Part shown: positions 50,670 to 58,462 of the stretch, one piece after another
Layout: each line of letters starts with the position of its first letter
Numbering within the stretch: position 1 is the stretch's first letter
Assembly: GCA_963808615.1 (NCBI GenBank)
Contig: CAWEGV010000007.1
Coordinates: forward strand, 1-64,000
Source: Palsa-504 sp963808615
GTDB taxonomy: Bacteria > Actinomycetota > Actinomycetes > Streptosporangiales > Streptosporangiaceae
Length of the DNA: 64,000 bases
Direction: 5' to 3'
Translations under genes and position numbers: made by a program
The notes under the pieces: model-generated
What the model was told of the DNA's origin: nothing
The model's input: the letters and a program-made list of their open reading frames with translations, nothing else
Database searches by the model: none

Positions 50670-51649
50670 CGTTATGTGGGTTGGTCTCGGCGGCCTTGAC
50701 GTGAGGTGGCCTCTGCGAGAGACAAGTGGGTGTCGAGTCCCTTGTCCTGCAGAGGCCCCCTCCTATGCTGCCAACCGAGGATCTGTTCGTCTACGTGTAT
50801 GTGCTGGTTGATGACGCGATCAGCGCCCGGGCCATCGCCATCCCCTCCCGGCCGGGTCCGGCCCCGGCCTGTACCGACGCCGAGTTGCTGGCCATCACGC
50901 TGGTCCGGCACCTGCTGGGGCGGCGCAGCGAGGCCGGGTTCCTGGCCGAGGTGGCCCGGGACTGGGCGCACCTGTTCCCGCGGCTGCCGCACCAAAGCGA
51001 GGCGAACCGGCGGATCCGCTGGCTGTGGGGCGCGTTCGAGCAGCTGCGGGCGATGCTGGCGGCCAGGCTGCCCGAAGATGACTGCCAGCAGATCGGCACC
51101 AGCGCCCTGCCGGTCAAGCACACCTCCCGGGTCCGCGGCCCGGACGGCTGGACCGGGCCGGGCAACGACCTGGCCGCCCGGTTCGGCCGCGACGCCGCGC
51201 ACGCCGAATGGTTCTACGGCTTCCGGCTGGCCCTCAAGACCGACCTGGGCAGCCGGATCGTGCGGGCCTGGAGCATCGTGCCCGCCGCGGTGAACGAGCG
51301 TGAGGTCGCCGTAGACCTGCTCGAAGCCGGGCCGGCTCCGCCTGACCTGCTGGCGGACAAAGGCTTCAACGGCAAGGCGTTCGCCGCCGGGCTGGCCGCC
51401 CGCGGCACCGCCGTGCTGGTCCCGCCCGCCAAGGCCCAGCGTGCCAGCACGCCGCCCATCTGCTCAAAGTCATCGCCCAGTGGCGCAACCGCATCGAGGC
51501 CACCTTCGGCGAGATCACCGACCAGATGGAACTGGCCCGGCACGGCGCCCATACCTTCTGCGGCCTGCTGACCCGCACCGCAGCCACCATCGCGGCACAC
51601 ACGCTGCTGCGCGTCTGCCTCGGCACAGCGTAAATCAACCCACATAACG
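50670..51649 (+). mobile_element. Insertion sequence, IS982-like, 980 bp
   Basis: Perfect 14-base inverted ends CGTTATGTGGGTTG (50670-50683) and CAACCCACATAACG (51636-51649). They flank one transposase gene with a frameshift. Size and transposase motifs suggest the IS982 family, but the end sequence does not begin with that family's common ACCC, so the family call is moderate. No clear target duplication seen in the flanks. Confidence 0.75.
50765..51633 (+). pseudogene. IS transposase, frameshifted
   Basis: ATG 50765. The first part reads CTDAELLAITLVRHLLGRRS, HQSEANRRIRWLWGAFEQLR, PVKHTSRVRGPDGWTGPG, EWFYGFRLALKTDLGSRIVR and LADKGFNGKAFAAGLAARGT (second DDE Asp). From about 51445 the frame changes and continues LKVIAQWRNRIEATFGEITD (Glu) to a stop at 51633. 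The first Asp of the DDE triad should lie before ALPVKH, but IGTSALPVKH shows Gly/Ser there, so even a repaired protein may be inactive. Confidence 0.8.
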
Positions 51650-51794
51650 GCCAGTAGCCTTCGGCCAGGGTGGCGAGCCGATCTTCTGGCTAGAGCGGGA
51701 GATCGCCCGGCTGCGCGCGGGAGACGCCCCGGTAGACGGCCCGGACACTCCCGGCGATGAGATGGCCGCGATCATAGCCGCGCCGGGCGCTTGA
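51650..51794 (+). pseudogene. Possible antitoxin C-terminal fragment next to the IS end
   Basis: A frame reads GEPIFWLEREIARLRAGDAP and GDEMAAIIAAPGA before TGA 51792-51794, overlapping the start of the toxin remnant, as antitoxin genes do. The N-terminal part is cut at the IS border. The family cannot be told; position is the only evidence. Confidence 0.3.
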
Positions 51795-52020
51795 GCATAC
51801 GCTCGCCCCGTCCGTGGCCTTCGCCGCTTGGGCGTTCATTGCGGGCGCGCTGCGCGAAAACCCCCATAGGGCGGGGAAACCCTTGGTGGCGCCGTTCCAG
51901 GGTGACTGGTCGGCACGGCGCGGGCACTACCGGATCCGGTACCGCATCGACGACGAGAAGCGCGTAGTCACGGTGGTGGACGCCGCCGACCGCTCGGATA
52001 TCTACTATCCGGGGCGCTAG
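51778..52020 (+). pseudogene. RelE/ParE-family toxin remnant
   Basis: Reads RRALEHTLAPSVAFAAWAFI, AGALRENPHRAGKPLVAPFQ, DWSARRGHYRIRYRIDDEKR and VVTVVDAADRSDIYYPGR, a stop at 52020. This is the RelE fold as in the 42.4-kb toxin (ARRGTYRIAYRI). An in-frame TAG at 51775 cuts off the N-terminal strand and no start codon with a ribosome site remains. Not functional as it stands, unless it starts at GTG 51814, which would lose two helices. Confidence 0.7.
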
Positions 52021-52055
52021 CCCATCGGCTGGCGGCGTCATCGGAGGACGTGTTG

Positions 52056-52731
52056 ATGGAAGAAAGCTTCTCGGTCCTGCGGGCCCTGCCGCACGAGCGG
52101 CAGACGGCGCGGGACCGGGTCAGGGACACGGCGAGTCCGAGACGACCAACGACGTGGCCACGATCATGGCGACGATAAGCCACTGGGACCAGCATTTCGC
52201 CGTGCTGACCGAGGCGGAGGACGGCACCCGGCCTGGACGGACGGCATCATCGGGGAGATCCTCTGGGAGCCGCAGTTCACCGAGCCCCGGCCCGACTGGC
52301 GGGTCGAGGCGCAGGTAGCCGACCGGCTGGACGCCTTCGAGGCGGCGTGGCGCGCGGGCGACGTAGAGACGATGCTGGAGCAGGCCGGCGACGAGGCGTT
52401 CGGCGTCATGCGGGTGGCTGAGGTGGGCGGCGACCGCCGGGAGCGGATCGTGGCCCGGTCGCGCGCCGAGCTGCGCGCGGCCTGGACCGCGGCGGCGTCC
52501 GCCCGGGTCACCGATCTCGCCCGGACGAACCGGGTCGTCACCCAGTTCTACGCGTTCGCGTCCTACCGCGTGGTCCTGGAACAGCCCGGACGGCGGGCCG
52601 AACGCGAACTGGCCCTGATGCTCCCGGTTGGTCGTGACGGCCGTTTCATCGGCGAGTTCAGCTACGCGCGCTGGACGTCGGACTGGGCGTACCCGGGAGA
52701 CCGACAGTGGCAAGCGGCGTTCCGGCTGTGA
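52056..52731 (+). pseudogene. SnoaL-like (NTF2-fold) protein, frameshifted
   Basis: Pieces in three frames: ESFSVLRALPHERQTARDRV (52056), then NDVATIMATISHWDQHFAVL with TEAEDGTR, then GIIGEILWEPQFTEPRPDWR, AFEAAWRAGDVETMLEQAGD, VVTQFYAFASYRVVLEQPGR and LPVGRDGRFIGEFSYARWTS to the stop at 52731. The long last piece has the AWRAGDVE and polar-cone pattern of SnoaL/NTF2 proteins. At least two frame changes before 52245 break the gene. Confidence 0.55.
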
Positions 52732-52794
52732 CGGCCCGGGGTGCGGGGGGTTCAGCCCCGGCCCCGGCCAGGTCCGGCAGGCGGTCCGGTGCCG

Positions 52795-52810
52795 GTTCCC
52801 GGCCGGGAAC
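52795..52810. repeat. Perfect 16-base palindrome
   Basis: GTTCCCGGCCGGGAAC, self-complementary, close before the terminator stem. May be part of a termination structure or an operator. Confidence 0.5.
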
Positions 52811-52816
52811 AGGCCG

Positions 52817-52846
52817 GACGTGGCCCGGGCTGCCCCGGGCCACGTC
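52817..52846. terminator. Terminator-like stem
   Basis: GACGTGGCCCGGG, loop CTGC, CCCGGGCCACGTC: a perfect 13-base stem in the intergenic stretch after the SnoaL remnant. The direction cannot be assigned. Confidence 0.65.
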
Positions 52847-52872
52847 CCGCGTGTCTCTCCCGTCTCACGGCC

Positions 52873-53229
52873 GCAGTTGATTAGCGTCCTGCGGTGGATT
52901 GTGGGTACTGGGTGAGCATGCCAAAGTAAGGTGAGTTTCCGGCGTGTCGCGACCGGCGGACACTATGCGATCATTTACGGGGTTTGTTCGTAATTTGCGG
53001 TCGTCCGTGCCGTAGCCCGGGTGAGCTCCTGGTCCCGTCCCGGCCCCCTTGCCCATGATCGCGAAGGCTTTACTACGGTTTTTGATACCAAACCCTTCGC
53101 GATCATGGAAACACCCAGCCCGGGGCACTGCGTGGCCAGGCGCGGGGCATTCCACCACATCCGGACGCCCAGACACGCCGAGAAGTCACCTTATTCCGGA
53201 ACGCTTCCGGAATACCGCTAATCAACCGC
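52873..53229. mobile_element. MITE-like nested palindromic element, 357 bp
   Basis: Outer ends GC(A/G)GTTGATTAGCG at 52873-52886 and inverted at 53216-53229 differ by one base in 14. Second arms 52925-52948 and 53172-53195 match in 20 of 24 bases. In the middle lies a perfect 15-base hairpin (53053-53067 / 53094-53108, CCATGATCGCGAAGG). No open frame of note. Such layered inverted repeats are typical of non-autonomous miniature elements. Next to it a 10-base AATCAACCGC repeat recurs. Confidence 0.65.
53193..53213. repeat. Short inverted repeat in the MITE-like element
   Basis: ATTCCGGAA-CGC-TTCCGGAAT, a perfect 9-base arm with three-base loop, lies near the right end of the element and has no partner in the left arm. 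Confidence 0.7.
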
Positions 53230-53516
53230 ATGACGAAATCAACCGCAGTAATTTCCGCATCGCGGAATTTATCACCCGGTCATGAGGCGGGTGTGGCACC
53301 CGGGACCGGGGCGAGCCGACGCCCGGGGTCTTGAAATCCACAACCGTCTGGCTGGCTCGATGCATCACCAGACGGAACGCTCACACGGGCCGTACCGCGG
53401 CCGCTCGCGCGTGCGCCCACGGTGCACCGCGATTCCGGCCAGGCATCCATCCTGCCTGCGATGATGTCCCACCAGACCGCCCGGAACTGGGCGCGCTGGG
53501 CTGCTTCGGATGCGGC
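53230..53516. other. Stretch with no gene
   Basis: Between the MITE-like element and the permease remnant. A small TTCCGC-ATC-GCGGAA hairpin lies near 53255. No supported coding frame. Confidence 0.4.
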
Positions 53517-53845
53517 TCAGCTGGACTTGACCTCGGTGCGGCTGACCCGGACGACACCGATAGCCAGCGGCAGCAGGATCCAGATGGCGGCGGCGGCCAG
53601 CAGCTGCAGCCAGCCGGTGCCCGTCATCTTGTGCGTGTACAGCGGTGACTGGGCGTGGATCAGGTCGACCCAGGGGACCGCCGGCTTGAGCGCGGCCACC
53701 GAGAACAACGCGCTCCACAGGTCCCTGACCACGTAGTACAGGGCCAGCGCGGCCGGGGTGATCAGCGTCGCCATGCCGAACGCCATGCCCTGCACCAGCA
53801 CGGTCAGCTGCACCAAGATGAGCTCGCCGAAGCCGGCCCCCGATC
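53517..53845 (-). pseudogene. ABC-2-type transporter permease, C-terminal fragment
   Basis: The minus strand reads FGELILVQLTVLVQGMAFGM, ATLITPAALALYYVVRDLWS and MTGTGWLQLLAAAAIWILLP, with three helices, then RVSRTEVKSS and a stop. This is the last third of ABC-2 permeases (AFGMATLI.TP.A...YY is the family pattern before the final helices). The N-terminal part is missing; the sequence runs directly into a histidine-kinase fragment. Confidence 0.65.
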
Positions 53846-54030
53846 GACAGGCCCGCCAGCACCAGCAGCAGGTAACCGGGCACATCCGTCGCCCGGTCCC
53901 CGGAACCGGGCTTGACGTGCGCCGACACCGCCGCCAGCAGCGCCGAGGACACCACCGCGATGACCGCGTCCCGGCCCCAGCCGCGCACCGTGCCCCCGCT
54001 ACGCGTGCGCGCGCCGTCCGCCGTGATCAC
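53840..54030 (-). pseudogene. Histidine kinase, N-terminal remnant
   Basis: From the GTG at 54030: RGWGRDAVIAVVSSALLAAV, SAHVKPGSGDRATDVPGYLL, LVLAGLSIG, the first membrane helices of actinobacterial two-component sensor kinases. After this the frame ends and the permease tail follows, so a deletion joined two genes. No kinase domain remains. Confidence 0.55.
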
Positions 54031-54255
54031 GACATCGACACTACTTCGGCAGGCCAGACGCGCATCCGCCGCACGTCGTCAATCCCGCCTACGTCGGCTG
54101 ACGTAGCGGCTGCGGCGGCAGGTACCACGGTCCGTTCCGGCCAAAGATCTTTTCATGCCGAACGGGCCAGGGTGCTACGGTCCGGGCCGGCGCGGAGCCG
54201 ACCGCTGCGGGCGATCCGGGCCGAGCTGTACGAATATTGAGGAATGCCAGGTGAC
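54031..54255. other. Short intergenic stretch with a palindrome
   Basis: CTACGTC-GGCT-GACGTAG (54089-54106) is a perfect seven-base inverted repeat. No gene. Confidence 0.4.
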
Positions 54256-54433
54256 ATGAACGAGATCGACCTGCGGTCCGACACGGTGACGCGGCCCACG
54301 GCCGACATGCTGCGGGCCATGACGAGCGCGCGTGCTGGCCGCGGCGGGCCTGGTGGCCCTGGAGACCATGGTGGACCGGCTCGCCGATGATCAGCAGAAC
54401 GCGCGTGCGCTGGCCGAGGGGCTGGTCGAGTGA
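54256..54433 (+). pseudogene. Threonine aldolase-like gene with large internal deletion
   Basis: Starts MNEIDLRSDTVTRPTADMLR, AMTSA, the N-terminal motif of low-specificity L-threonine aldolase (PLP enzyme, family ltaE). After a change of frame it continues RVLAAAGLVALETMVDRLAD, DQQNARALAEGLVE, a segment from two thirds along the same protein. All between, including the PLP-binding Lys, is gone. Two ends of one gene joined by deletion near 54330. Confidence 0.7.
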
Positions 54434-54476
54434 CCCCGGACCCCGACCTGCGCCTGACCACCATATTGGCCATCGA

Positions 54477-54494
54477 TGTATCATATCTGATACA
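54477..54494 (+). promoter_or_regulatory. 18-base palindromic operator before the nucleotidyltransferase gene
   Basis: TGTATCA-TATC-TGATACA: perfect 7-base arms. It lies 31 bases before the ATG, in a local AT-rich patch that can hold the promoter, and suits binding of the HTH partner encoded downstream. Confidence 0.65.
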
Positions 54495-54525
54495 CTTAGC
54501 TTGGCAAAGAGAAGGAACCGATGCG

Positions 54526-55230
54526 ATGACCGGAAGCGAATCAGACTTGCCGGGTCTGGCACGACCCGAGCTGGTCCGAGTGCTCGAATCAGCAGCGCGG
54601 CTTCAGCAGGTCGTTCCCGATGCCGTACTTGTGGGCGGCTCAGCCGCGGCGCTGTGGGCCAATCACCGGTCTTCACACGACCATGACCACGTGCTGCAGG
54701 ATCTGGGCGCTCGCTTTGACGCGGTTCTTGACGCGATCGAATCGACGGACGGATGGGTGACGAACCGGGTGACCCCGGGGAAGATCATCCTGGGCGAACT
54801 GGGTGACATCGAGTCTGGCGTCCGCCAGCTCATCAGGAACAGGCCCCTGGAAGTCACCGGAGTGACGCTGCCATCCGGGCATACGCTGCGGGTGCCGACA
54901 CCAGATGAGATCCTGCGCATCCAGGGCTACCTGGTTGTCCGGCGCAACCAGGTCCGGGACTATCTGGACGTCGCCGCGCTTGCTGACCGGGCTGGCATCG
55001 CGCACGCCGGCGACGTCCTCAGTCACATCGACCTTTACTACTCTGATCAGCGCGGACCGGGCCCAGCGGGCGTCGCGACCCAGTTGGCCCGTCAGCTGGC
55101 AGATCCCCGGCCAGCGGACGCGAGGACCATCCAGCAACTGGGCCAGTACAAGGACCTCGATGACCGCTGGACGGACTGGCCGAACGTGACCGCAGTCTGC
55201 CGCGCCCTGGCCGTGGAGATGGTGCGATGA
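54526..55230 (+). CDS. Nucleotidyltransferase (AbiEii/MNT-like fold), putative toxin
   Basis: 234 residues from ATG 54526, GAAGGA nine bases before. The nucleotidyltransferase core is VPDAVLVGGSAAALWANHRS and SHDHDHVL: GG-S loop near residue 35 and the D-x-D pair (DHD) near 52-54, as in AbiEii-type and MNT-type enzymes. VTPGKIILGELGDIESGVRQ, PTPDEILRIQGYLVVRRNQV and RDYLDVAALADRAGI complete a typical actinobacterial family. It overlaps the HTH gene by four bases (ATGA). Pairing with an HTH protein and the palindromic operator suggest a toxin-antitoxin or abortive infection module in which the enzyme nucleotidylates a target such as tRNA (family-level inference). Confidence 0.7.
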   Translation: MTGSESDLPGLARPELVRVLESAARLQQVVPDAVLVGGSAAALWANHRSSHDHDHVLQDLGARFDAVLDAIESTDGWVTNRVTPGKIILGELGDIESGVRQLIRNRPLEVTGVTLPSGHTLRVPTPDEILRIQGYLVVRRNQVRDYLDVAALADRAGIAHAGDVLSHIDLYYSDQRGPGPAGVATQLARQLADPRPADARTIQQLGQYKDLDDRWTDWPNVTAVCRALAVEMVR

Positions 55231-55706
55231 CGACCGCGCTTAAGTTCCGCAACATCACCGCGTCTCCGGATGACCCGGTGGAGACCTGGCCCTTCGAGGG
55301 CGTCCTGGCGGCGGTGGAGCGTGGCACCCTGCCGGACTGGCGGCGGCTGGCCGCCGCGATCCGGGCCGATCCTTGGGGGCCGGTGGCTCAGCAGGTCCTG
55401 GAGGCGGTCCGGCTCAGCCATCCGTACGGCACCGCCGAGCTGCTGGAAGGAGTCGTCGGCCGGGCTCGTCAGCTAGCCGCCGATTCTGAGCGGGCGGCCG
55501 TGGCAGCCGAGGTCCGCGATCTCGTCGGCAGATCCGGCCGGTCGAAGCAGGACTTCGCCGAAAGGATAGGAACGTCGCGGTCCCGCCTGTCCACGTACAT
55601 GTCCGCGAAGGTCACACCCTCCGCGGCGCTGATGGTCCGGATGCGGCGGGTGACACAACTCGCCGTCGGTCAGCCCGCAGATGAGGCGAGCTCGGTCGAC
55701 GGATGA
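55227..55706 (+). CDS. HTH protein, putative antitoxin of the nucleotidyltransferase
   Basis: 159 residues. The C-terminal 60 form an XRE-like helix-turn-helix: EVRDLVGRSGRSKQDFAERI, GTSRSRLSTYMSAKVTPSAA, MVRMRRV. The N-terminal half has VETWPFEGVLAAVERGTLPD, WRRLAAAIRADPWGPVAQQV, LEAVRLSHPYG, shared by an actinobacterial group of HTH proteins found beside nucleotidyltransferases. Start overlaps the previous stop. It probably binds the upstream palindrome and represses the module. Confidence 0.7.
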   Translation: MTTALKFRNITASPDDPVETWPFEGVLAAVERGTLPDWRRLAAAIRADPWGPVAQQVLEAVRLSHPYGTAELLEGVVGRARQLAADSERAAVAAEVRDLVGRSGRSKQDFAERIGTSRSRLSTYMSAKVTPSAALMVRMRRVTQLAVGQPADEASSVDG

Positions 55707-55710
55707 TATA

Positions 55711-55730
55711 GAAATGATTATCATTCTCAT
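55711..55730 (+). promoter_or_regulatory. Fur-family (Fur/Zur-like) box before the SCO5389-family gene
   Basis: AATGATTATCATT at 55713-55725 is a near-perfect palindrome (one mismatch, the centre) in GAAATGATTATCATTCTCAT. It matches the shape of Fur-family operators such as GATAATGATAATCATTATC. It overlaps the probable promoter, 50 bases before the gene. Confidence 0.6.
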
Positions 55731-55779
55731 GCAGAGTCCTGCGCGTACTCGGTTGGCTACGCACAGGAAGGTCTTGCTC

Positions 55780-56166
55780 ATGTCACTGACGGTCCCGGCG
55801 GATCTGCTCGATCAGGCCCGCCACGGCGAGGTTGACGACGCCGCGTTCACCGCCTGTATCCAGTCCTCGCTGCCCTACGCCTGGCAGCTGGTCAGCGACC
55901 TGACCGCGCAGCTGCGCGCCAGCGGCGCGGACCGGGCCGACAACCAGGTGCCGCCGCCGGATGAGGCGGCGCGGGGCCAGCTGCTGCGGATGATGGCCAG
56001 CGACGCCATGCGCGCGGCCGCGGAACGTCACTTCGGGGTGCGGCTGGCCTTCCAGAACTGCCACCGCGCCGCGGTGTTCCGGCCCGAGGCGGCCCGGGCG
56101 CTGGCCGAGTTCACCACGGCGCGGGCGCAGCTGCTCAACCAGAGCCCCGGGCTGGTCAACTGCTAA
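55780..56166 (+). CDS. SCO5389-family protein
   Basis: 128 residues from ATG 55780 (AGGAAGG upstream; the upstream in-frame extension contains the Fur-like box and is unlikely). Family features: PADLLDQARHGEVDDAAFTA, IQSSLPYAWQLVSDLTAQLR, PPPDEAARGQLLRMMASDAM, RAAAERHFGVRLAFQNCHRA, QLLNQSP near the end and a final Cys. Several conserved Cys/His (CIQSS, QNCHR) could bind metal. Known only as a small actinobacterial protein without assigned function. The Fur-like box suggests iron or zinc control. Confidence 0.8.
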   Translation: MSLTVPADLLDQARHGEVDDAAFTACIQSSLPYAWQLVSDLTAQLRASGADRADNQVPPPDEAARGQLLRMMASDAMRAAAERHFGVRLAFQNCHRAAVFRPEAARALAEFTTARAQLLNQSPGLVNC

Positions 56167-56240
56167 CCGGGCCGGGCGGAAGCTGAGCGGAGCGGCGGCG
56201 GTTGGCAGTAGGGGGGTCGCAGCCCGAGGAGGGATGCCGC

Positions 56241-56645
56241 ATGCCGCTGGTCCGCATCGACGTGCTCGAGGGCCGGACAGACGAGGAGTTGCGCCGGATC
56301 GGCGACTCGGTGCACCAGGCCCTGGTCGAGCAGCTGAACGTGCCGGAGCGTGACCTGTTCCACGTGATCACCAGGCACACCACGGCGACGCTGCAGTTCG
56401 ACCGGCACTACCTGGACATCGAGCGCAGCAACCAGTTCGTCATGGTCCAGGTGACGCTGGCCGCGGGCCGGACCGACGAGGCCAAGAGCGCCTTCTACCG
56501 GCGGCTGGCCGACCTGCTGGCCGACCGCATCGGGCTGCGGACCGAGGACCTGGCCGTCGCGCTGGTGGAGAATGAGCGGGTGGACTGGTCGTTCGGCCGC
56601 GGGGAGGCGAGTTACCTGGTCCGGCCGCGGGAGGAGTGGCGCTAG
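56241..56645 (+). CDS. Tautomerase-family protein
   Basis: 134 residues; ATG 56241 with GAGGAGGG. Starts MPLVRIDVLEGRTDEELRRI: Pro-2 would become the catalytic N-terminal proline after Met removal, as in 4-oxalocrotonate tautomerase-like enzymes (two-domain, YusQ-like length). FHVITRHTTATLQFDRHYLD, RSNQFVMVQVTLAAGRTDEA and LVENERVDWSFGRGEASYL follow. The usual Arg residues of the site are present in part. Substrate unknown. Upstream in-frame start at 56202 rejected: it would bury the proline. Confidence 0.85.
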   Translation: MPLVRIDVLEGRTDEELRRIGDSVHQALVEQLNVPERDLFHVITRHTTATLQFDRHYLDIERSNQFVMVQVTLAAGRTDEAKSAFYRRLADLLADRIGLRTEDLAVALVENERVDWSFGRGEASYLVRPREEWR

Positions 56646-56812
56646 AGCGCGACGAGGGCGTCATCGACCGCTGGTCCGGCCTGACCATGCGCCAGTTCCG
56701 CAGCTCCCCTGAAGCGTCCTTACGGCTGGCTCGCCGGGCGCGGCGGGCAAGGTGAGGTTCAGGCGGGTATGTGGTATCTCACGGGGGATGGGCTGCGGCG
56801 CTGGAGGATGGC

Positions 56813-58462
56813 ATGGAGTACTACGACCTGGGAACGCACTCGTGGCCGGTGACCACATCGGCGCCGGAGGCGCAGGCGTGGTTTGACCGCGGGCTGGTCT
56901 GGGCGTACGGCTTCAATCACGAAGAGGCGGTGTACTGCTTCGAGCAGGCGCTGGGCGCCGATCCGGACTGTGCCATGGCGTACTGGGGCGTGGCCTACGC
57001 GCTGGGGCCGAACTACAACAAGCCCTGGGAGGCGTTCGACGAGGACGACCTGCGGACCTCGACCGAACGCGCCGACGCCGCCACCTCCCGGGCCGGGCAG
57101 CTCGCCGCGGCGGTGACGCCGGTCGAGCGGGCGCTGATCGGCGCGCTGCGGGCGCGGTACGCGCCGGACGAGCTGCCCGGCGAGCGGGAGGTCTGGAACG
57201 AGAAGTACGCCGAGGCGATGAGCCGGGTGTACGAGGCGTTCCCCGGCGACCCGGACGTGGCCGCGCTGTACGCCGACGCGCTGATGAACCTGACGCCGTG
57301 GGAGCTATGGGACCTGCGCACCGGCGAGCCGGCTGCGGGCGCGCAGACGGCCCGGGCTCAGGTGGTCCTGGACCGGGCGCTGGAGACGCCGGACGGGCGG
57401 ACGCACCCCGGGGTGCTGCACATGTACATCCACCTGATGGAGATGTCGCCGTTCCCGGAGCGGGCCCGCCCGGCGGCCGAGCGGCTGCGCGGGCTGGTGC
57501 CCGACGCGGGGCACCTGCATCACATGCCCACCCACCTGGACGTGCTGTGCGGCGACTACGCGCGGGTGGTGGCCTCGAACGCCCAGGCCATCGTGGCCGA
57601 CGAGAAGTACGCGGCCCGTAACGGGGTGATGAACTTCTACACGCTGTACCGGGTGCACGACTATCACTTCAAGATCTACGGCGCGATGTTCCTGGGCCAG
57701 GCGCAGACCGCCCTGGAGGGCATGGCCGAGCTGGAGGCCGCGATCCCGGAGAAGCTGCTCCGGGTCACCTCGCCGCCGATGGCCGACTGGCTGGAAGGCT
57801 TCCTGGGCATGCGGGTGCACGTCCTGGTGCGGTTCGGCCGGTGGCAGGACCTGCTGGACCTGCCGCTGCCCGCAGACCCGGTGCTGTACTCGGCCACCAC
57901 CGCGATGCTGCACTACGGCCGCGGGGTGGCCTGCTCGGCGCTGGGCCACCTCGAGGAGGCCGAGCGTGAGCGGAAGCGGTTTGCCGCCGCCCGGGCGGCC
58001 GTGCCCGCGACCCGGATGATCTTCAACAACACCTGCGCCGACGTCCTGGCCATCGCGGCGGCCATGCTGGACGGCGAGCTGGAGTACCGGAAGGGGAACA
58101 TCGAGGCGGCCTTCGGGCACCTGCGGACCTCGATCGCGCTGGACGACGGCCTGCCGTATGACGAGCCGTGGGGGTGGATGCAGCCGACCCGGCACGCCTA
58201 CGGCGCCCTGCTGCTCGAGCAGGGCCGGGTGGCGGAGGCCGAGGCAGTGTACCGCGCGGACCTGGGCTTCGACGACACGCTGCCGCGCGCCTACCAGCAT
58301 CCGGGCAACATCTGGAGCCTGCACGGGTACCACGAATGCCTGGTCAAGCTGGGCCGGACGGACGAGGCGAAGATCATCGAGCAGCAGCTGCGGTTCGCCG
58401 CCGCGATGGCGGACACGCCGGTGCAGGCGTCGTGCTTCTGCCGCCTGGAGGCTCACGCGTAG
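56813..58462 (+). CDS. Large TPR-repeat protein
   Basis: 549 residues from ATG 56813 (GGAGGATGGC before). Repeats of the tetratricopeptide type include YGFNHEEAVYCFEQALGADP, CAMAYWGVAYALGPNYNKPW and HAYGALLLEQGRVAEAEAVY. Two His-rich spots, VLHMYIHLMEMSPFPERARP and GHLHHMPTHLDVLCGDY, are typical of a bacterial TPR family of unknown function. Length fits that family. Its stop overlaps the end of the TorD-like gene by 10 bases (convergent). Probable protein-protein interaction role; nothing ties it to the oxidoreductase. Confidence 0.8.
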   Translation: MEYYDLGTHSWPVTTSAPEAQAWFDRGLVWAYGFNHEEAVYCFEQALGADPDCAMAYWGVAYALGPNYNKPWEAFDEDDLRTSTERADAATSRAGQLAAAVTPVERALIGALRARYAPDELPGEREVWNEKYAEAMSRVYEAFPGDPDVAALYADALMNLTPWELWDLRTGEPAAGAQTARAQVVLDRALETPDGRTHPGVLHMYIHLMEMSPFPERARPAAERLRGLVPDAGHLHHMPTHLDVLCGDYARVVASNAQAIVADEKYAARNGVMNFYTLYRVHDYHFKIYGAMFLGQAQTALEGMAELEAAIPEKLLRVTSPPMADWLEGFLGMRVHVLVRFGRWQDLLDLPLPADPVLYSATTAMLHYGRGVACSALGHLEEAERERKRFAAARAAVPATRMIFNNTCADVLAIAAAMLDGELEYRKGNIEAAFGHLRTSIALDDGLPYDEPWGWMQPTRHAYGALLLEQGRVAEAEAVYRADLGFDDTLPRAYQHPGNIWSLHGYHECLVKLGRTDEAKIIEQQLRFAAAMADTPVQASCFCRLEAHA

